This document shows positions 17,676 to 25,467 of a stretch of 43,919 nucleotides of DNA, in pieces. Each line of letters begins with the position of its first letter. The first letter of the stretch is position 1. Where the stretch lies: the NCBI GenBank assembly GCA_003023725.1, contig PXYT01000028.1, positions 1 through 43,919 on the forward strand. Direction: 5' to 3'. The notes below the pieces were generated by a model. The model had not been told where the DNA came from, ran no database searches, and saw only the letters and a program-made list of their open reading frames with translations. The DNA comes from Sulfobacillus benefaciens (GTDB taxonomy: Bacteria > Bacillota > Sulfobacillia > Sulfobacillales > Sulfobacillaceae). The position numbers and the translations under genes are program-made.

Positions 17676-17815
17676 CTCAAAGGCAGGTCTCCTGACTTTT
17701 TCGTAACCGGAGTGTTGATATCCTGGCAACGAAATCACAGTGGCGGGACCGCTCAGGATTTTCACCTGATTCCCTATTCTCTTGCCGCAGGCAAGCACCT
17801 TTGTGGCTAAATTAA
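17676..17815 (-). promoter_or_regulatory. Cobalamin (B12) riboswitch
   Basis: The minus strand contains the conserved pieces in the right order. They are AAAGGTGCTTGCC at the 5' side, then GGGAATCAGGTGAAAATCC, then GCGGTCCCGCCACTGTGA (the B12 box region), and finally GTCAGGAGACCTGCC closing the 3' side. This is the AdoCbl-sensing element that commonly controls B12 synthesis and transport genes in bacteria. With the terminator downstream it should reduce transcription of the whole sirC-cbiD operon when cobalamin is present. Confidence 0.96.
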
Positions 17816-17999
17816 ATGTTGATACCGTTTCGCCTATCATATCATGCTTTGGACAACCGGAGTACGTTCCGAGAAAAATTACAACCACATAGGCAATCAT
17901 ATAACAAAGGGATAATGCAGAATAATCCATGGCACAAACCCGAATCGGGTGTTGCCGGGAAACCCGCCAGATATCTTGGCAATCTTTCTTTAAATTACA

Positions 18000-18422
18000 T
18001 CAGTCTTCCTGCTCCATCTCCTCTGGCTCATGGCGACTGAGCCGCATATTGACCCACTGACGAGTTGATATGAGACCTAAGTACGCCCCCATTAACCCTA
18101 AGAACAACGTTGCCAACAAGTAGGCAAGCGACAGTGCCGGGGTCACGGACCATAATCTGTGAGCTCCCAGCATAAACGTCGAAAAGGTAGTAAAGCCCCC
18201 GAGAAAACCCACACCCCAAAAAAGTCGCCAATGATCTTCAAGGATTCCCAGTTCGGCACTCAACGCCATGACAATGCCAATCAGAAAACTCCCCGATACA
18301 TTAATGACGAAAAAGTTCAGAGGAAAACGGTGATACTGGCCCAAGAGGGACAATGCATCGCGAGCCAAGGCGCCAAGGCCTCCTCCAATCCCGACCCACA
18401 ACCAGTTTTGCTGCGTCATCAC
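18000..18422 (-). CDS. crcB: Fluoride channel subunit CrcB/Fluc (second of pair)
   Basis: A roughly 140-residue protein with four hydrophobic segments and CrcB hallmarks: GGGLGALARDAL at the N-terminus, FVINVSGSFLIGIVM with the pore asparagine, and GFLGGFTTFSTFMLGAH. Fluc channels export toxic fluoride as dual-topology dimers. The start is GTG at 18422, or ATG one codon later, immediately after the stop of the first crcB. The C-terminus is longer and more charged than in the partner. Gram-positive bacteria often carry two such genes that form a heterodimer, which fits this tight arrangement. Confidence 0.92.
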   Translation of the reverse strand: MMTQQNWLWVGIGGGLGALARDALSLLGQYHRFPLNFFVINVSGSFLIGIVMALSAELGILEDHWRLFWGVGFLGGFTTFSTFMLGAHRLWSVTPALSLAYLLATLFLGLMGAYLGLISTRQWVNMRLSRHEPEEMEQED

Positions 18423-18779
18423 TCACAACCTTCCCAACAAGAGGCCCACTTCAACCCCCGTAAGCCCCAATCCCATGTTCAGCACAATATTGAGAAATGC
18501 CCATGACATCAATTTCTCTTCCAGCAGTCTCCAGGTTTCGTAACTAAATGTCGAAAAAGTAGTAAAAGCAGCTACAAATCCAATATCCAAAAACTTATAT
18601 AATCCTCCTCCCGGGGACAGACGAGCGGCAATAACGCCAATCGCCATGCACCCTAGAGTGTTAATGAAAAGTGTTCCGAAAGGAAATCCTCCACTTGTGC
18701 GCTGCCCAATCCACCGACCCACTTGAAAGCGCGCAACAGATCCTAAAAACCCTCCGATAAAAATAATCAGGTCGTTCAA
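18423..18779 (-). CDS. crcB: Fluoride channel subunit CrcB/Fluc (first of pair)
   Basis: This is a 118-residue, four-helix CrcB protein with GGFLGSVARFQVGRW, GTLFINTLGCMAIGV (pore asparagine) and GFVAAFTTFSTFSYE. The start is TTG at 18779 with AAAGGAG nine bases upstream; no ATG fits the family N-terminus. The second subunit begins directly after its stop. The fluoride (crcB) riboswitch consensus was looked for in the roughly 200 bases upstream and not found, so control is unknown. Confidence 0.92.
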   Translation of the reverse strand: MNDLIIFIGGFLGSVARFQVGRWIGQRTSGGFPFGTLFINTLGCMAIGVIAARLSPGGGLYKFLDIGFVAAFTTFSTFSYETWRLLEEKLMSWAFLNIVLNMGLGLTGVEVGLLLGRL

Positions 18780-18873
18780 CGCACGTCGCTCCTTTCTTCA
18801 CTTTCTTTATATCATAAGAGAAATCCAGGAGCCATTGGCCACTTTCCAGGCCGTATCTAACACATACTGACTC

Positions 18874-18902
18874 TTGCACTATAGTATATATTGTTGTATG
18901 AT
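18874..18902 (+). promoter_or_regulatory. Sigma-A-type promoter for the aldolase operon
   Basis: TTGCAC at 18874-18879 and TATGAT at 18897-18902 are separated by exactly 17 bases, a strong vegetative-type promoter by sequence. It points toward the class II aldolase gene and implies a leader of about 155 bases. That leader contains the small hairpin GATTC-GTAA-GAATC near 18930-18945 and a G-rich stretch near 18980. No known riboswitch class was recognised in it. Confidence 0.6.
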
Positions 18903-19066
18903 GATTTTGCTCGGTGAAAACGCGGTGATCCGATTCGTAAGAATCACGGTACGAGCTCGGAAAGTTCCGTTCAAGGGGGGGAACCGAACTTATAATTTTG
19001 TTCCGAAATGTGCAATCCAAGAAAGGGACAGAAGACATAGTTCAAAAATTCAAAGGAGGTTCTCCG

Positions 19067-19738
19067 ATGCGAACGACAAGTCCAAACGAAGCCAGGGAAG
19101 AACTGGTGAAAACGGCCCACTATTTAGCATCCCACGCACTGCTCTTTCGGGGTAATCATGCCAATTTATCAGCCAGAATTAGCGAAGACAGAATTGTTAT
19201 GACCCGGGGTGGGAATATCGCCAATCTCACCGTCGACGACTTTGCCTTGCTTACGGTACACGGCCAAATTCTTGAGGGAAATATGGACCCGGTTATGGCA
19301 GAGATAGTTGATATGCATGTTGCCGTTTACCAGGTTCGCCCTTCGTGCGGTGCAGTTATTCATACTCACGCACCCCACGTTACCGCATTCTCCGTTGCCC
19401 AAAAATCCATTCCTCTGGTCTATGAGCCGTTACTTCGCTTTGGCCTCACGGAACCGGTACCGGTAATACCATGGGCTCCACGCGGTTCAAAAGCCTCGGT
19501 CGAACAAATTCGAGATATCGCACAACACCATCCCGGGCTTCCAGCCGTACTTATGGCCAATCATGGCATTTTGGTCTTTGGCGATGGTCCCATGGAGACG
19601 GCCGCACTGCTGGGCACACTCGAAGAAGCCGCAGAACTTTATATCCTGGCTCAATCCCTGGGAGGAGCCAAGTTATTGCCCGAACGAGCCGTTCAAGACG
19701 TCATGGAACGCATGCAGACTTTCGGTAGCAAACATTAA
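19067..19738 (+). CDS. Class II aldolase / epimerase family protein
   Basis: This roughly 223-residue protein belongs to the zinc-dependent class II aldolase (FucA/AraD) family, which cleaves or epimerises sugar phosphates and related compounds. The phosphate-binding GNHANLSARI, the TRGG loop, the metal ligands in VIHTHAPHVTAFS and the third histidine in LMANHGILVFG are intact. The start is ATG at 19067 with AAAGGAGG upstream; an earlier in-frame start has no ribosome site. Its exact substrate cannot be told from sequence. It is followed by a carboxymuconolactone-decarboxylase-family gene, perhaps part of the same small catabolic unit. Confidence 0.85.
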   Translation: MRTTSPNEAREELVKTAHYLASHALLFRGNHANLSARISEDRIVMTRGGNIANLTVDDFALLTVHGQILEGNMDPVMAEIVDMHVAVYQVRPSCGAVIHTHAPHVTAFSVAQKSIPLVYEPLLRFGLTEPVPVIPWAPRGSKASVEQIRDIAQHHPGLPAVLMANHGILVFGDGPMETAALLGTLEEAAELYILAQSLGGAKLLPERAVQDVMERMQTFGSKH

Positions 19739-19786
19739 GAGACGAACATGATCAAGGTGGTAAAACCAGACTCTCGAGGAGGAATA

Positions 19787-20167
19787 ATGGTGAATCAGGA
19801 AAAGAAACAGCGTATTTTAGAACAATTGAGTCAGGAAGAAGTTAAATTAGGACGTCCTATGAAGCTCAGGCGTTATCTGGCCGAAATTAACCCGAACATC
19901 GTGGAAGCTCAAGCCGCAGTCGGGAAGCTATACCGTGAGGATAGCCCTCTCGACGCGAAAACCATTGCGATTGTCAACCTGGCAGCGGCCTTGGTCACGC
20001 GAGTTCCCATGTGCGTGCGCAACAATATGCAGGCAGCCCTGAAGGCCGGGCTAACCCATGAGGAAATCGGCGCGATAATGGCTCATGCCCAGTTCATTGC
20101 AGGAACAGCCGTGTTCTCCGCTTCTTTGGAAGGACTTGAGTCCATTTTGCAGGAACAGAAAGCTTAA
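19787..20167 (+). CDS. Carboxymuconolactone decarboxylase / AhpD-family protein
   Basis: About 126 residues with the CMD fold: KTIAIVNLAAALVTRVPMC, then MQAALKAGLTHEEIGAIMAHAQFIAGTA. AhpD-type redox members carry a CxxC pair; here only one cysteine stands in the motif (PMCVRNN), so a disulfide relay like AhpD is unlikely and a decarboxylase- or binding-type role fits better. The ATG at 19787 follows GAGGAGGAATA. It sits about 50 bases after the aldolase gene and before a strong hairpin and a PadR-type regulator, so the three may form a unit. Confidence 0.8.
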   Translation: MVNQEKKQRILEQLSQEEVKLGRPMKLRRYLAEINPNIVEAQAAVGKLYREDSPLDAKTIAIVNLAAALVTRVPMCVRNNMQAALKAGLTHEEIGAIMAHAQFIAGTAVFSASLEGLESILQEQKA

Positions 20168-20179
20168 TTCGCAAAATTG

Positions 20180-20212
20180 GAGGAGGGGGTCCATAGACCC
20201 CCTCCTCTTTCT
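20180..20212 (+). terminator. Strong hairpin, likely terminator after the CMD gene
   Basis: GAGGAGGGGGTC (20180-20191) and GACCCCCTCCTC (20196-20207) form a perfect 12-bp stem around CATA, followed by TTTCTC. It should end transcription from the aldolase operon at least partly. Its 3' arm is also complementary to the AGGAGGG ribosome site of the PadR gene just downstream, so an effect on translation is conceivable (inference). Confidence 0.75.
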
Positions 20213-20227
20213 CAGGAGGGTGGGACC

Positions 20228-20626
20228 ATGTCCAATTTCAAACGTTACCAAACCGGAAAGCATTTAGAGGCTTTTGTTCTTCTTCTTCTCAATGAACATC
20301 CTGATCATGGAGGCCACCTCCTGTTACGGTTATCCGAGATCTTGCCAAAAGAATGGGTCGTCGACAGCGGCCGGATTTACCGCTTATTAAGAGAACTAGA
20401 GGAATCCGGATGTCTCACTTCATCGTGGATACAACATGATGACGCGGCTCCGGTTCGTCAATACCAAATCACCCCGCAAGGTTCGGGCCAGTTAGACAAC
20501 TGGGCTCAGGAGCTTGCCATCAAACAAGCGTCCCTGGCGCAATTCTTAGCCAAATACCGTGAAATCACGGACTCCTCTTCAAGGGCCAATTCACCCAGCG
20601 CCTTAAAGCCCCCCAAGACGGGGTAA
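20228..20626 (+). CDS. PadR-family transcriptional regulator
   Basis: This 132-residue winged-helix protein is of the PadR type: an N-terminal FVLLLLNEHPDHGGHLLLRL helix pair, DSGRIYRLLRELEESGCLTS (recognition helix and turn) and the wing VRQYQITPQGSGQLDNW. PadR proteins usually repress genes in response to small molecules. The ATG at 20228 has CAGGAGGG about eight bases upstream. The 3' end runs 62 bases into the end of the convergent gene at 20565-21530, an unusual tail-to-tail overlap. The target is not evident; the upstream aldolase/CMD genes are the nearest candidates. Confidence 0.85.
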   Translation: MSNFKRYQTGKHLEAFVLLLLNEHPDHGGHLLLRLSEILPKEWVVDSGRIYRLLRELEESGCLTSSWIQHDDAAPVRQYQITPQGSGQLDNWAQELAIKQASLAQFLAKYREITDSSSRANSPSALKPPKTG

Positions 20627-21530
20627 TGGGTACCTGCTGGGCCGTGGGTGTCAATAAAGGCAAGCCCAAGCGTCCAGCCAGAGGTGCCGCCGAGTCTCCC
20701 ACAAGCCGCAAATCGCACCGGGGATTGAACTCTTGGATTAAGGCCAATCCTTTGTGAAGAGTTTCATCATTCCCTTCTTCTTGGACATAAATGACGCCGG
20801 TGGGCAAAGACGCAATGACGAGAGCGGCTAGGGGGCGGCGGATGTTGAGACCCAGGTCCCACGCCATCCAGTTGGCGTGGCGAGTCAACGCCTTTTTGAC
20901 ATCGTCGGTGTCGGGCTCATACAAAACGGGCATCCATGGCATAGGAGCCGGAATCACCCATCCCCAGGATGCCGTGCCAAGGGCCAGTCTGGCAAAAGGA
21001 TAGTTGGCGTCACGAAAACCCTGGCCCCACAATCGGGTCACTAGTGCCTGTTCCCAGTCGAAATCGGCAAGGATTCCCTCTTTATACTGAGTTTGCATGT
21101 TGCTTATTAACGAGCGCCAAACGAGTTGTCGGCGGCTGGTTCCCGACGTAGACCACATGAACCAGCGCGACGGCATCACGGTTGGGGTTAGCGTATGGGA
21201 GGACTTGAGCCACTCGCGCAGCTCCTCTGGACCTAATTCCTTATGCCATATCTCGGCATTCTTGCCGAGAACGCGGCTCCACCGGTCCCCTTCAGTGGTC
21301 CAAAAAACCCATCCGTGTCCCATACGCCGTTGAACCACTTCGACTATTTTTTCCGTGGGGACATAACGCACCACCCGTTCCCCCAACAGAATTTTGTGAG
21401 CTCTGTCAGCCAGATGTTCCACTTCTTCCCAAGCATGCACAATGCTCACGGATTCATATTCCGGGTGATGGGTCACTTCATCCCGGATGAAGTTTTCAAC
21501 CCCCTTATGTTCAACGGCTACCACAATCAT
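20565..21530 (-). CDS. CpaE/MinD-like protein with degenerate P-loop
   Basis: I recognise no exact family. The 321-residue chain is laid out like a CpaE-type protein: an N-terminal receiver-like region (MIVVAVEHKGVENFI to about residue 95), then a MinD/CpaE-like half. Where CpaE has its Walker A lysine loop this protein reads MWSTSGTSRRQLVWRSL, without GGxGKT. The later ILADFDWEQALVTRLW and AALVIASLPTGVIYVQEE resemble the LLVDLDL and adenine-side strands of that fold. Nucleotide hydrolysis is therefore unlikely. The start is ATG at 21530, overlapping the stop of the SAF-domain gene (ATGA), so the two are coupled. SAF plus CpaE-like proteins recall CpaB/CpaE of Tad pili. The assignment is an inference from pattern, not a match. 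Confidence 0.5.
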   Translation of the reverse strand: MIVVAVEHKGVENFIRDEVTHHPEYESVSIVHAWEEVEHLADRAHKILLGERVVRYVPTEKIVEVVQRRMGHGWVFWTTEGDRWSRVLGKNAEIWHKELGPEELREWLKSSHTLTPTVMPSRWFMWSTSGTSRRQLVWRSLISNMQTQYKEGILADFDWEQALVTRLWGQGFRDANYPFARLALGTASWGWVIPAPMPWMPVLYEPDTDDVKKALTRHANWMAWDLGLNIRRPLAALVIASLPTGVIYVQEEGNDETLHKGLALIQEFNPRCDLRLVGDSAAPLAGRLGLPLLTPTAQQVPITPSWGALRRWVNWPLKRSP

Positions 21531-22063
21531 GAGCGAATCCCCACAACCGACACCGTGCCGTGAATACTCAGTTTCTCGAAAGTGACAGCCTCGTTCCACG
21601 GCATCGCGACAACGAGAGGCACTCCGCCCGACCCCGTGAGACCGGAGGGGGAGGGAGCAGAGACCACGGTTACCGGACTCGATGCCCAAAGATGCCCTGA
21701 CGATGAGATCACCAAAACATGGATTTCTTGGCCGACATGGGCGACAGCTGTCGATACGGGTATAGCAACCAGAACGCCCTTGACTTGGGTTTGGTGCACC
21801 GTTAATAACCCGGACAAAACCATTTGACCCTGCCTCAGACCAATCCGGAGATATCCTGGGTGCCAGTCTTTGGTCTGAGAGGATCCCAAAGGAACCCAGT
21901 TAATATCGCCTTTTCCCACATACCTTCCGGCAGCCATGGATTTCTTGATCACCGGGACCATAGGAGTCGGCCGCATCAGCGGCACCAGACTTAACACGGC
22001 ATAAACGATACCCGCCACCAGCATGCCCCAAATGGCGGAAGAGCGCAATTTCAATGATTTCAC
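21527..22063 (-). CDS. SAF-domain (CpaB/RcpC-like) membrane-anchored protein
   Basis: 178 residues. One N-terminal membrane helix (IWGMLVAGIVYAVLSLVP) is followed by a SAF/beta-clip domain: VPVIKKSMAAGRYVGKGDIN, then GYLRIGLRQGQMVLSGLL and VLVAIPVSTAVAHVGQEI. CpaB/RcpC proteins with this architecture act in Tad pilus assembly, and small SAF proteins also occur in integrative-conjugative elements of Firmicutes. It should face the outside or cell wall. It follows the VirB4-like ATPase by about 70 bases and overlaps the CpaE-like gene, so it seems part of the secretion-like operon. Confidence 0.7.
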   Translation of the reverse strand: MKSLKLRSSAIWGMLVAGIVYAVLSLVPLMRPTPMVPVIKKSMAAGRYVGKGDINWVPLGSSQTKDWHPGYLRIGLRQGQMVLSGLLTVHQTQVKGVLVAIPVSTAVAHVGQEIHVLVISSSGHLWASSPVTVVSAPSPSGLTGSGGVPLVVAMPWNEAVTFEKLSIHGTVSVVGIRS

Positions 22064-22132
22064 CCTGGTTTTCCTTCCTCTCTTGGTTCATAGAACATAA
22101 ATTGGGTTAGTCTCCACGGCTCTGCGGATGGC

Positions 22133-23818
22133 CTAGGACCGGCTAGTGGCAGCGCCCTGATGCAAAAGCCTGTCTTCTTCAGGAGAAGCCACAACCCGCA
22201 GGGGCACGTGTTCATCTCCAACCATCAGCAGCCCTTCCCCAACCCCAGCCTGAGCAATTTGGCCAACTTCCCCATCATGCAGACGTAAATACTCCCGGAC
22301 TTGCTTAATACTTTCAGGGTGTTGTTTGAGAAGCATCACAATCGGTGCGTTCCTCAAACACACTTCCGCAGCCTGTGAGCGGACAAAGTCATTCATATCC
22401 TGGGTCACCAACGACAGGGCGGTTCCCCACTTGCGTGCTCGCCTAAATAGCGATTCCAGATATTTGGCCGACTCGTTGTCGGTCAGAAGATGCCATGCCT
22501 CATCAAAAATGATGAGCCTGCGCGATCCTCGCGATGTCTCACGAGTCAACCATTCACTAAGCGCGAGATAGGCTGCGTTCTTCATAGCCGTTGTCAAACG
22601 GCTCAAATCAAAAACTTGAAAATGGAGATTTGTAGGAATAGAGACGGTGTTTCCGATTAGCGTGCGCCATCTGACAATCACCATCGTTAATTGCTCAGCC
22701 AATTCAGGGTCTCGGGTTCGAACCTCGTCCAAAATATCTACGAGGTCAAGAATTTTGGGATTAACTTGCCATCCCCCCTTCTCATTGCGATTCCAAAAAT
22801 CCCATAAGACAGGAGGCAGAACCATTTTCAACCGGTGTTCAGAATCCGGTATCAACCGCGACAGAAAGCGAATCAAGAAATCGCTGTCTTGTTCCCAGTC
22901 CTCAGTATCAACGGTCAGCTTAAGCGGGTCATAGGGAAACGAGCCACCAGGCTGACCCACCGACCAAATATGAGCTCCGACATTTTCGAGAACTTTATAC
23001 TCTCCTTCGGGATCAACAATATACACCGGCAGCTCATAATAACGCGAACGCAACGCTTCCAATTTTGCGGCATAACTTTTCCCTGCCCCGGACCAGGCAA
23101 TCGTAATTGAGTGCGGAGACGGCATAACAAAACGGTTAACAAGAACCAAAGATCGGTTTTGCGGATTGATGCCCCATAAAATCCCCTTGGGATGGACAAT
23201 CTCCTCGGATACCAAGGGGAATAACGTGGCCCAGGTATCGCTTTCCATTTCCCGAACCGCGCCGGGTGCGTCTCCCATCGGCAATGTCCACTTGAGCCCC
23301 TGAATGTGGCGAAAATGTAGTGGTCTCATGGTCACTAGCAGACTTTCACAAACGTTTTGCAACATCTGGGTGGCGTCATTTAGCTCCTCCAAGGTCGGTG
23401 CCCATAGCGTCATGTGTAAACTGGTCTCTAATATTCTCGCATCTCCCCTGGTTAATTTCTGACGTATGCGTTCCGCGTCTTCGATAGCCGTTTCCACTGC
23501 GGGGTCCGCCAATCGTCCCTGTGCCTTGATGGCGCTGTCAAGTCCCCGGTTCCACAAAAGATGTCGCTTCATGGACCGCAGAACAACCTGAGGGGGAAGA
23601 GGTCCTTGATAAAAAGCGATGGTCAATGGGTAAGGAAACCGCAACAAGGAATCGAACCAGCCTGGATATACTTGGCGGGGATAACCAATGACCATGAAGG
23701 AACGGGTCCAACGGTTGCCAACTTGAAGTTGTCTGGGCTGAACGTTAATATAATCGGGCCAGATTACATCGATACTGCCGATGATCCGACGTCGTTTGAG
23801 TCTTTGCTTTATGCCCAA
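22133..23818 (-). CDS. virB4: VirB4/TraC-like type IV secretion ATPase, C-terminal part
   Basis: 561 residues. A middle P-loop ATPase domain shows Walker A AWSGAGKSYAAKLEAL, then VYIVDPEGEYKVLENVGAHI, Walker B RLIIFDEAWHLL, and the arginine-rich RRARKWGTALSLVTQDMNDF with a LRNAPIVMLLKQ strand. These are the signatures of VirB4 and its TraC/CD1110 relatives, which drive substrate and pilin handling in type IV secretion. The protein lacks the usual VirB4 N-terminal region; that is encoded by the preceding gene in another frame, overlapping by ten bases. The start is TTG at 23818, perhaps reached by re-initiation. A sequencing or natural frameshift splitting one gene cannot be excluded. Confidence 0.85.
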   Translation of the reverse strand: MGIKQRLKRRRIIGSIDVIWPDYINVQPRQLQVGNRWTRSFMVIGYPRQVYPGWFDSLLRFPYPLTIAFYQGPLPPQVVLRSMKRHLLWNRGLDSAIKAQGRLADPAVETAIEDAERIRQKLTRGDARILETSLHMTLWAPTLEELNDATQMLQNVCESLLVTMRPLHFRHIQGLKWTLPMGDAPGAVREMESDTWATLFPLVSEEIVHPKGILWGINPQNRSLVLVNRFVMPSPHSITIAWSGAGKSYAAKLEALRSRYYELPVYIVDPEGEYKVLENVGAHIWSVGQPGGSFPYDPLKLTVDTEDWEQDSDFLIRFLSRLIPDSEHRLKMVLPPVLWDFWNRNEKGGWQVNPKILDLVDILDEVRTRDPELAEQLTMVIVRWRTLIGNTVSIPTNLHFQVFDLSRLTTAMKNAAYLALSEWLTRETSRGSRRLIIFDEAWHLLTDNESAKYLESLFRRARKWGTALSLVTQDMNDFVRSQAAEVCLRNAPIVMLLKQHPESIKQVREYLRLHDGEVGQIAQAGVGEGLLMVGDEHVPLRVVASPEEDRLLHQGAATSRS

Positions 23819-24408
23819 TCCATTTTTCCCCCCGGCATGGCACGCGGATCTTGCCCGAAACTCGCCTGCAAAAACTTCAACGTTGTGGGCTGGTCCAGAG
23901 TGCGAATTTGAATTCCCAACCCTCTTAATCCCTGACTCAGAATCTCACGCCGGCGCATGAGCTCCTGTTCCGCCTCATCCCAAACAAATTCTCCCGCCGT
24001 CCGCCCCGTTGTTCTTAACCCCAAGGCTTGCCAATACATCACAATGTAAAACCGACGCTTTACCAGCCGATTGACGCTGACGGTATCTCGCAAAAATTGA
24101 ATGTAATCCCCAAGCGATGGCCGCAAGTGTGCCTCAATCGATTCCTCATGACTCTTGAGGTCCGCAAGATATTCGTCGACGCGCAAGAAATCCGACCGGA
24201 CAAACAACTGCACGGGGAAATTCAATCCGTTGAGAAAGTTTGCATAGCTCTTGATTAACTGTTCTTGTTCTTCTGGCGACCGTAATGCGAAATTTATTGG
24301 CTGTGCCTCCACAATCGCCACATAACGGTCTTTATGAACGAGACAGATTCCCGGGCCAATTGCCTGAATGGGAAATAGTTTATTCATATAGACGTCCACC
24401 AGACTCAT
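23809..24408 (-). CDS. VirB4 N-terminal-like domain protein
   Basis: 199 residues resembling the N-terminal region of VirB4/TraC proteins. It has FPIQAIGPGICLVHKDRYVAI and AQPINFALRSPEEQEQLI, then SYANFLNGLNFPVQLFVRSD, a coiled stretch ESIEAHLRPSLGDYIQFLRD and RRFYIVMYWQ. The last residues, LRTLDQPTTLKFLQASFG, match the point where full-length VirB4 continues into its ATPase half. The stop lies just inside the next ORF, so the two together make one VirB4 of about 750 residues. Whether they work as two subunits or as a product of frameshifting is unknown. The PrgI gene precedes it by 13 bases. Confidence 0.75.
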   Translation of the reverse strand: MSLVDVYMNKLFPIQAIGPGICLVHKDRYVAIVEAQPINFALRSPEEQEQLIKSYANFLNGLNFPVQLFVRSDFLRVDEYLADLKSHEESIEAHLRPSLGDYIQFLRDTVSVNRLVKRRFYIVMYWQALGLRTTGRTAGEFVWDEAEQELMRRREILSQGLRGLGIQIRTLDQPTTLKFLQASFGQDPRAMPGGKMDWA

Positions 24409-24421
24409 CTCCTGCTAATCT

Positions 24422-24724
24422 TTATGGTAAATAACGTTTGGGCCGGAACACAAAAACCGCAATAATTCCCACCCACTCAGGTAAGCTTTTGGATTCAACA
24501 CGGATCCCCGCGAGAGCGAATCCCCCGCCTAATATCACCGCACATAACCCATAGACCACAGGCAGTGGCCATTGTCGCTGACGCCAGATAATCATATCGA
24601 GAGCGATCCCCACAGCTGGCCATATCAAATCCTGGATCCGCATCCCCCCTAAAATCGGGGGATCGGTTTGAAGAGGAACGGCTACTACCTTATATGTGTC
24701 GTTGGACGTCGTCGTCTGTCTCAC
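24422..24724 (-). CDS. PrgI-family type IV secretion protein
   Basis: A 100-residue protein with the PrgI layout: a short cytoplasmic N-terminus with VVAVPLQTDPPILGGMRIQDL, two adjacent membrane helices (LIWPAVGIALDMI and VVYGLCAVILGGGFALAGI) and a C-terminal FVFRPKRYLP tail. PrgI proteins are small VirB3-like partners of VirB4 in Gram-positive type IV secretion systems and almost always sit directly before the VirB4 gene, as here. The start is GTG at 24724. Confidence 0.8.
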   Translation of the reverse strand: MRQTTTSNDTYKVVAVPLQTDPPILGGMRIQDLIWPAVGIALDMIIWRQRQWPLPVVYGLCAVILGGGFALAGIRVESKSLPEWVGIIAVFVFRPKRYLP

Positions 24725-25067
24725 CTCGTCATCACGGGATTGGCGGTCCTAAATGTCATTCATTTGCACGAGAATACATGGGCCTTCAGCTCGGAAAGGG
24801 ATAGTGCAGCAGGCTGCCTGCCCCATTCTCACTCCTCCTCCCGTGCTATATATCTCGGTGAACGAACCGCCCATAGCCGTCTGATCACTGAATCCGGGAA
24901 GAAAAGCGATGAGATATGTATGGGAGAAATTCTTGCACCGAGTAAATGTTTATGCCCCTGGTACCGATCACCACTGGGCCTACACAGCTCTCGTTGTTCC
25001 CGTCTTTAATGACACACTGGCTTTCACCAAAGTCCCCCTCCCGAAACCAAAGTGTCTTTTTGCAACG

Positions 25068-25385
25068 TTAGGTCCCCCCGAGCCAAGCCGTATTTGTTCG
25101 GAAAAAGACACGGGTGTGCGCCACGTCCGGTGGCATGGGTGGTTGCCCTTGTTCAGGACATCCATCTGCGCGACGCACGTTGCGTCCAGGCAAGGAGCTT
25201 GGGGAACCCTGCCATTGGTGGCATTTAGTCTTGGTAAGGACACCGCGTCGTGCAAAGGTGGCTTTGGCCTGCGCCAAGATTTTACCGGTCCAATCGCCGC
25301 CTTTGGCTTTGTAATACGGATGTCCAATTTCCAGCGGCACACCTTCGGCTTCACAGGAGGCACACCAGCGCTTCCCGTTATCCAA
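25068..25385 (-). CDS. Possible cysteine-containing small protein or remnant
   Basis: This frame reads like protein. It has DNGKRWCASCEAEGVPLEI, GHPYYKAKGGDWTGKILAQA and later TKTKCHQWQGSP, so a CxxC pair and further cysteine and histidine residues could bind zinc. The only in-frame starts are TTG codons without a ribosome site nearby, and the frame can be extended upstream to a stop near 25415. It may be the tail of a frameshifted gene whose upstream part is the 25468-25629 ORF. Function unknown. Confidence 0.3.
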   Translation of the reverse strand: MDNGKRWCASCEAEGVPLEIGHPYYKAKGGDWTGKILAQAKATFARRGVLTKTKCHQWQGSPSSLPGRNVRRADGCPEQGQPPMPPDVAHTRVFFRTNTAWLGGT

Positions 25386-25467
25386 CAGCCAATCACGCTC
25401 GTCATAACCCGGACCCTCCTCCTATTATTTGACGCTGCCAATTTCCGCGTTTTGTAACTGCTGCCCA

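Noticed and set aside
18780-19000. Fluoride riboswitch upstream of the crcB pair
   Set aside because: The conserved GGxGATGG...CTCCTACC-type pattern could not be found on the minus strand.
24909-25457. Plus-strand ORF of 182 codons
   Set aside because: The first 45 residues look plausible behind a GGGAAG site, but most of the rest mirrors minus-strand frames and is of odd composition; no family recognised, and it would lie against the direction of the cluster.
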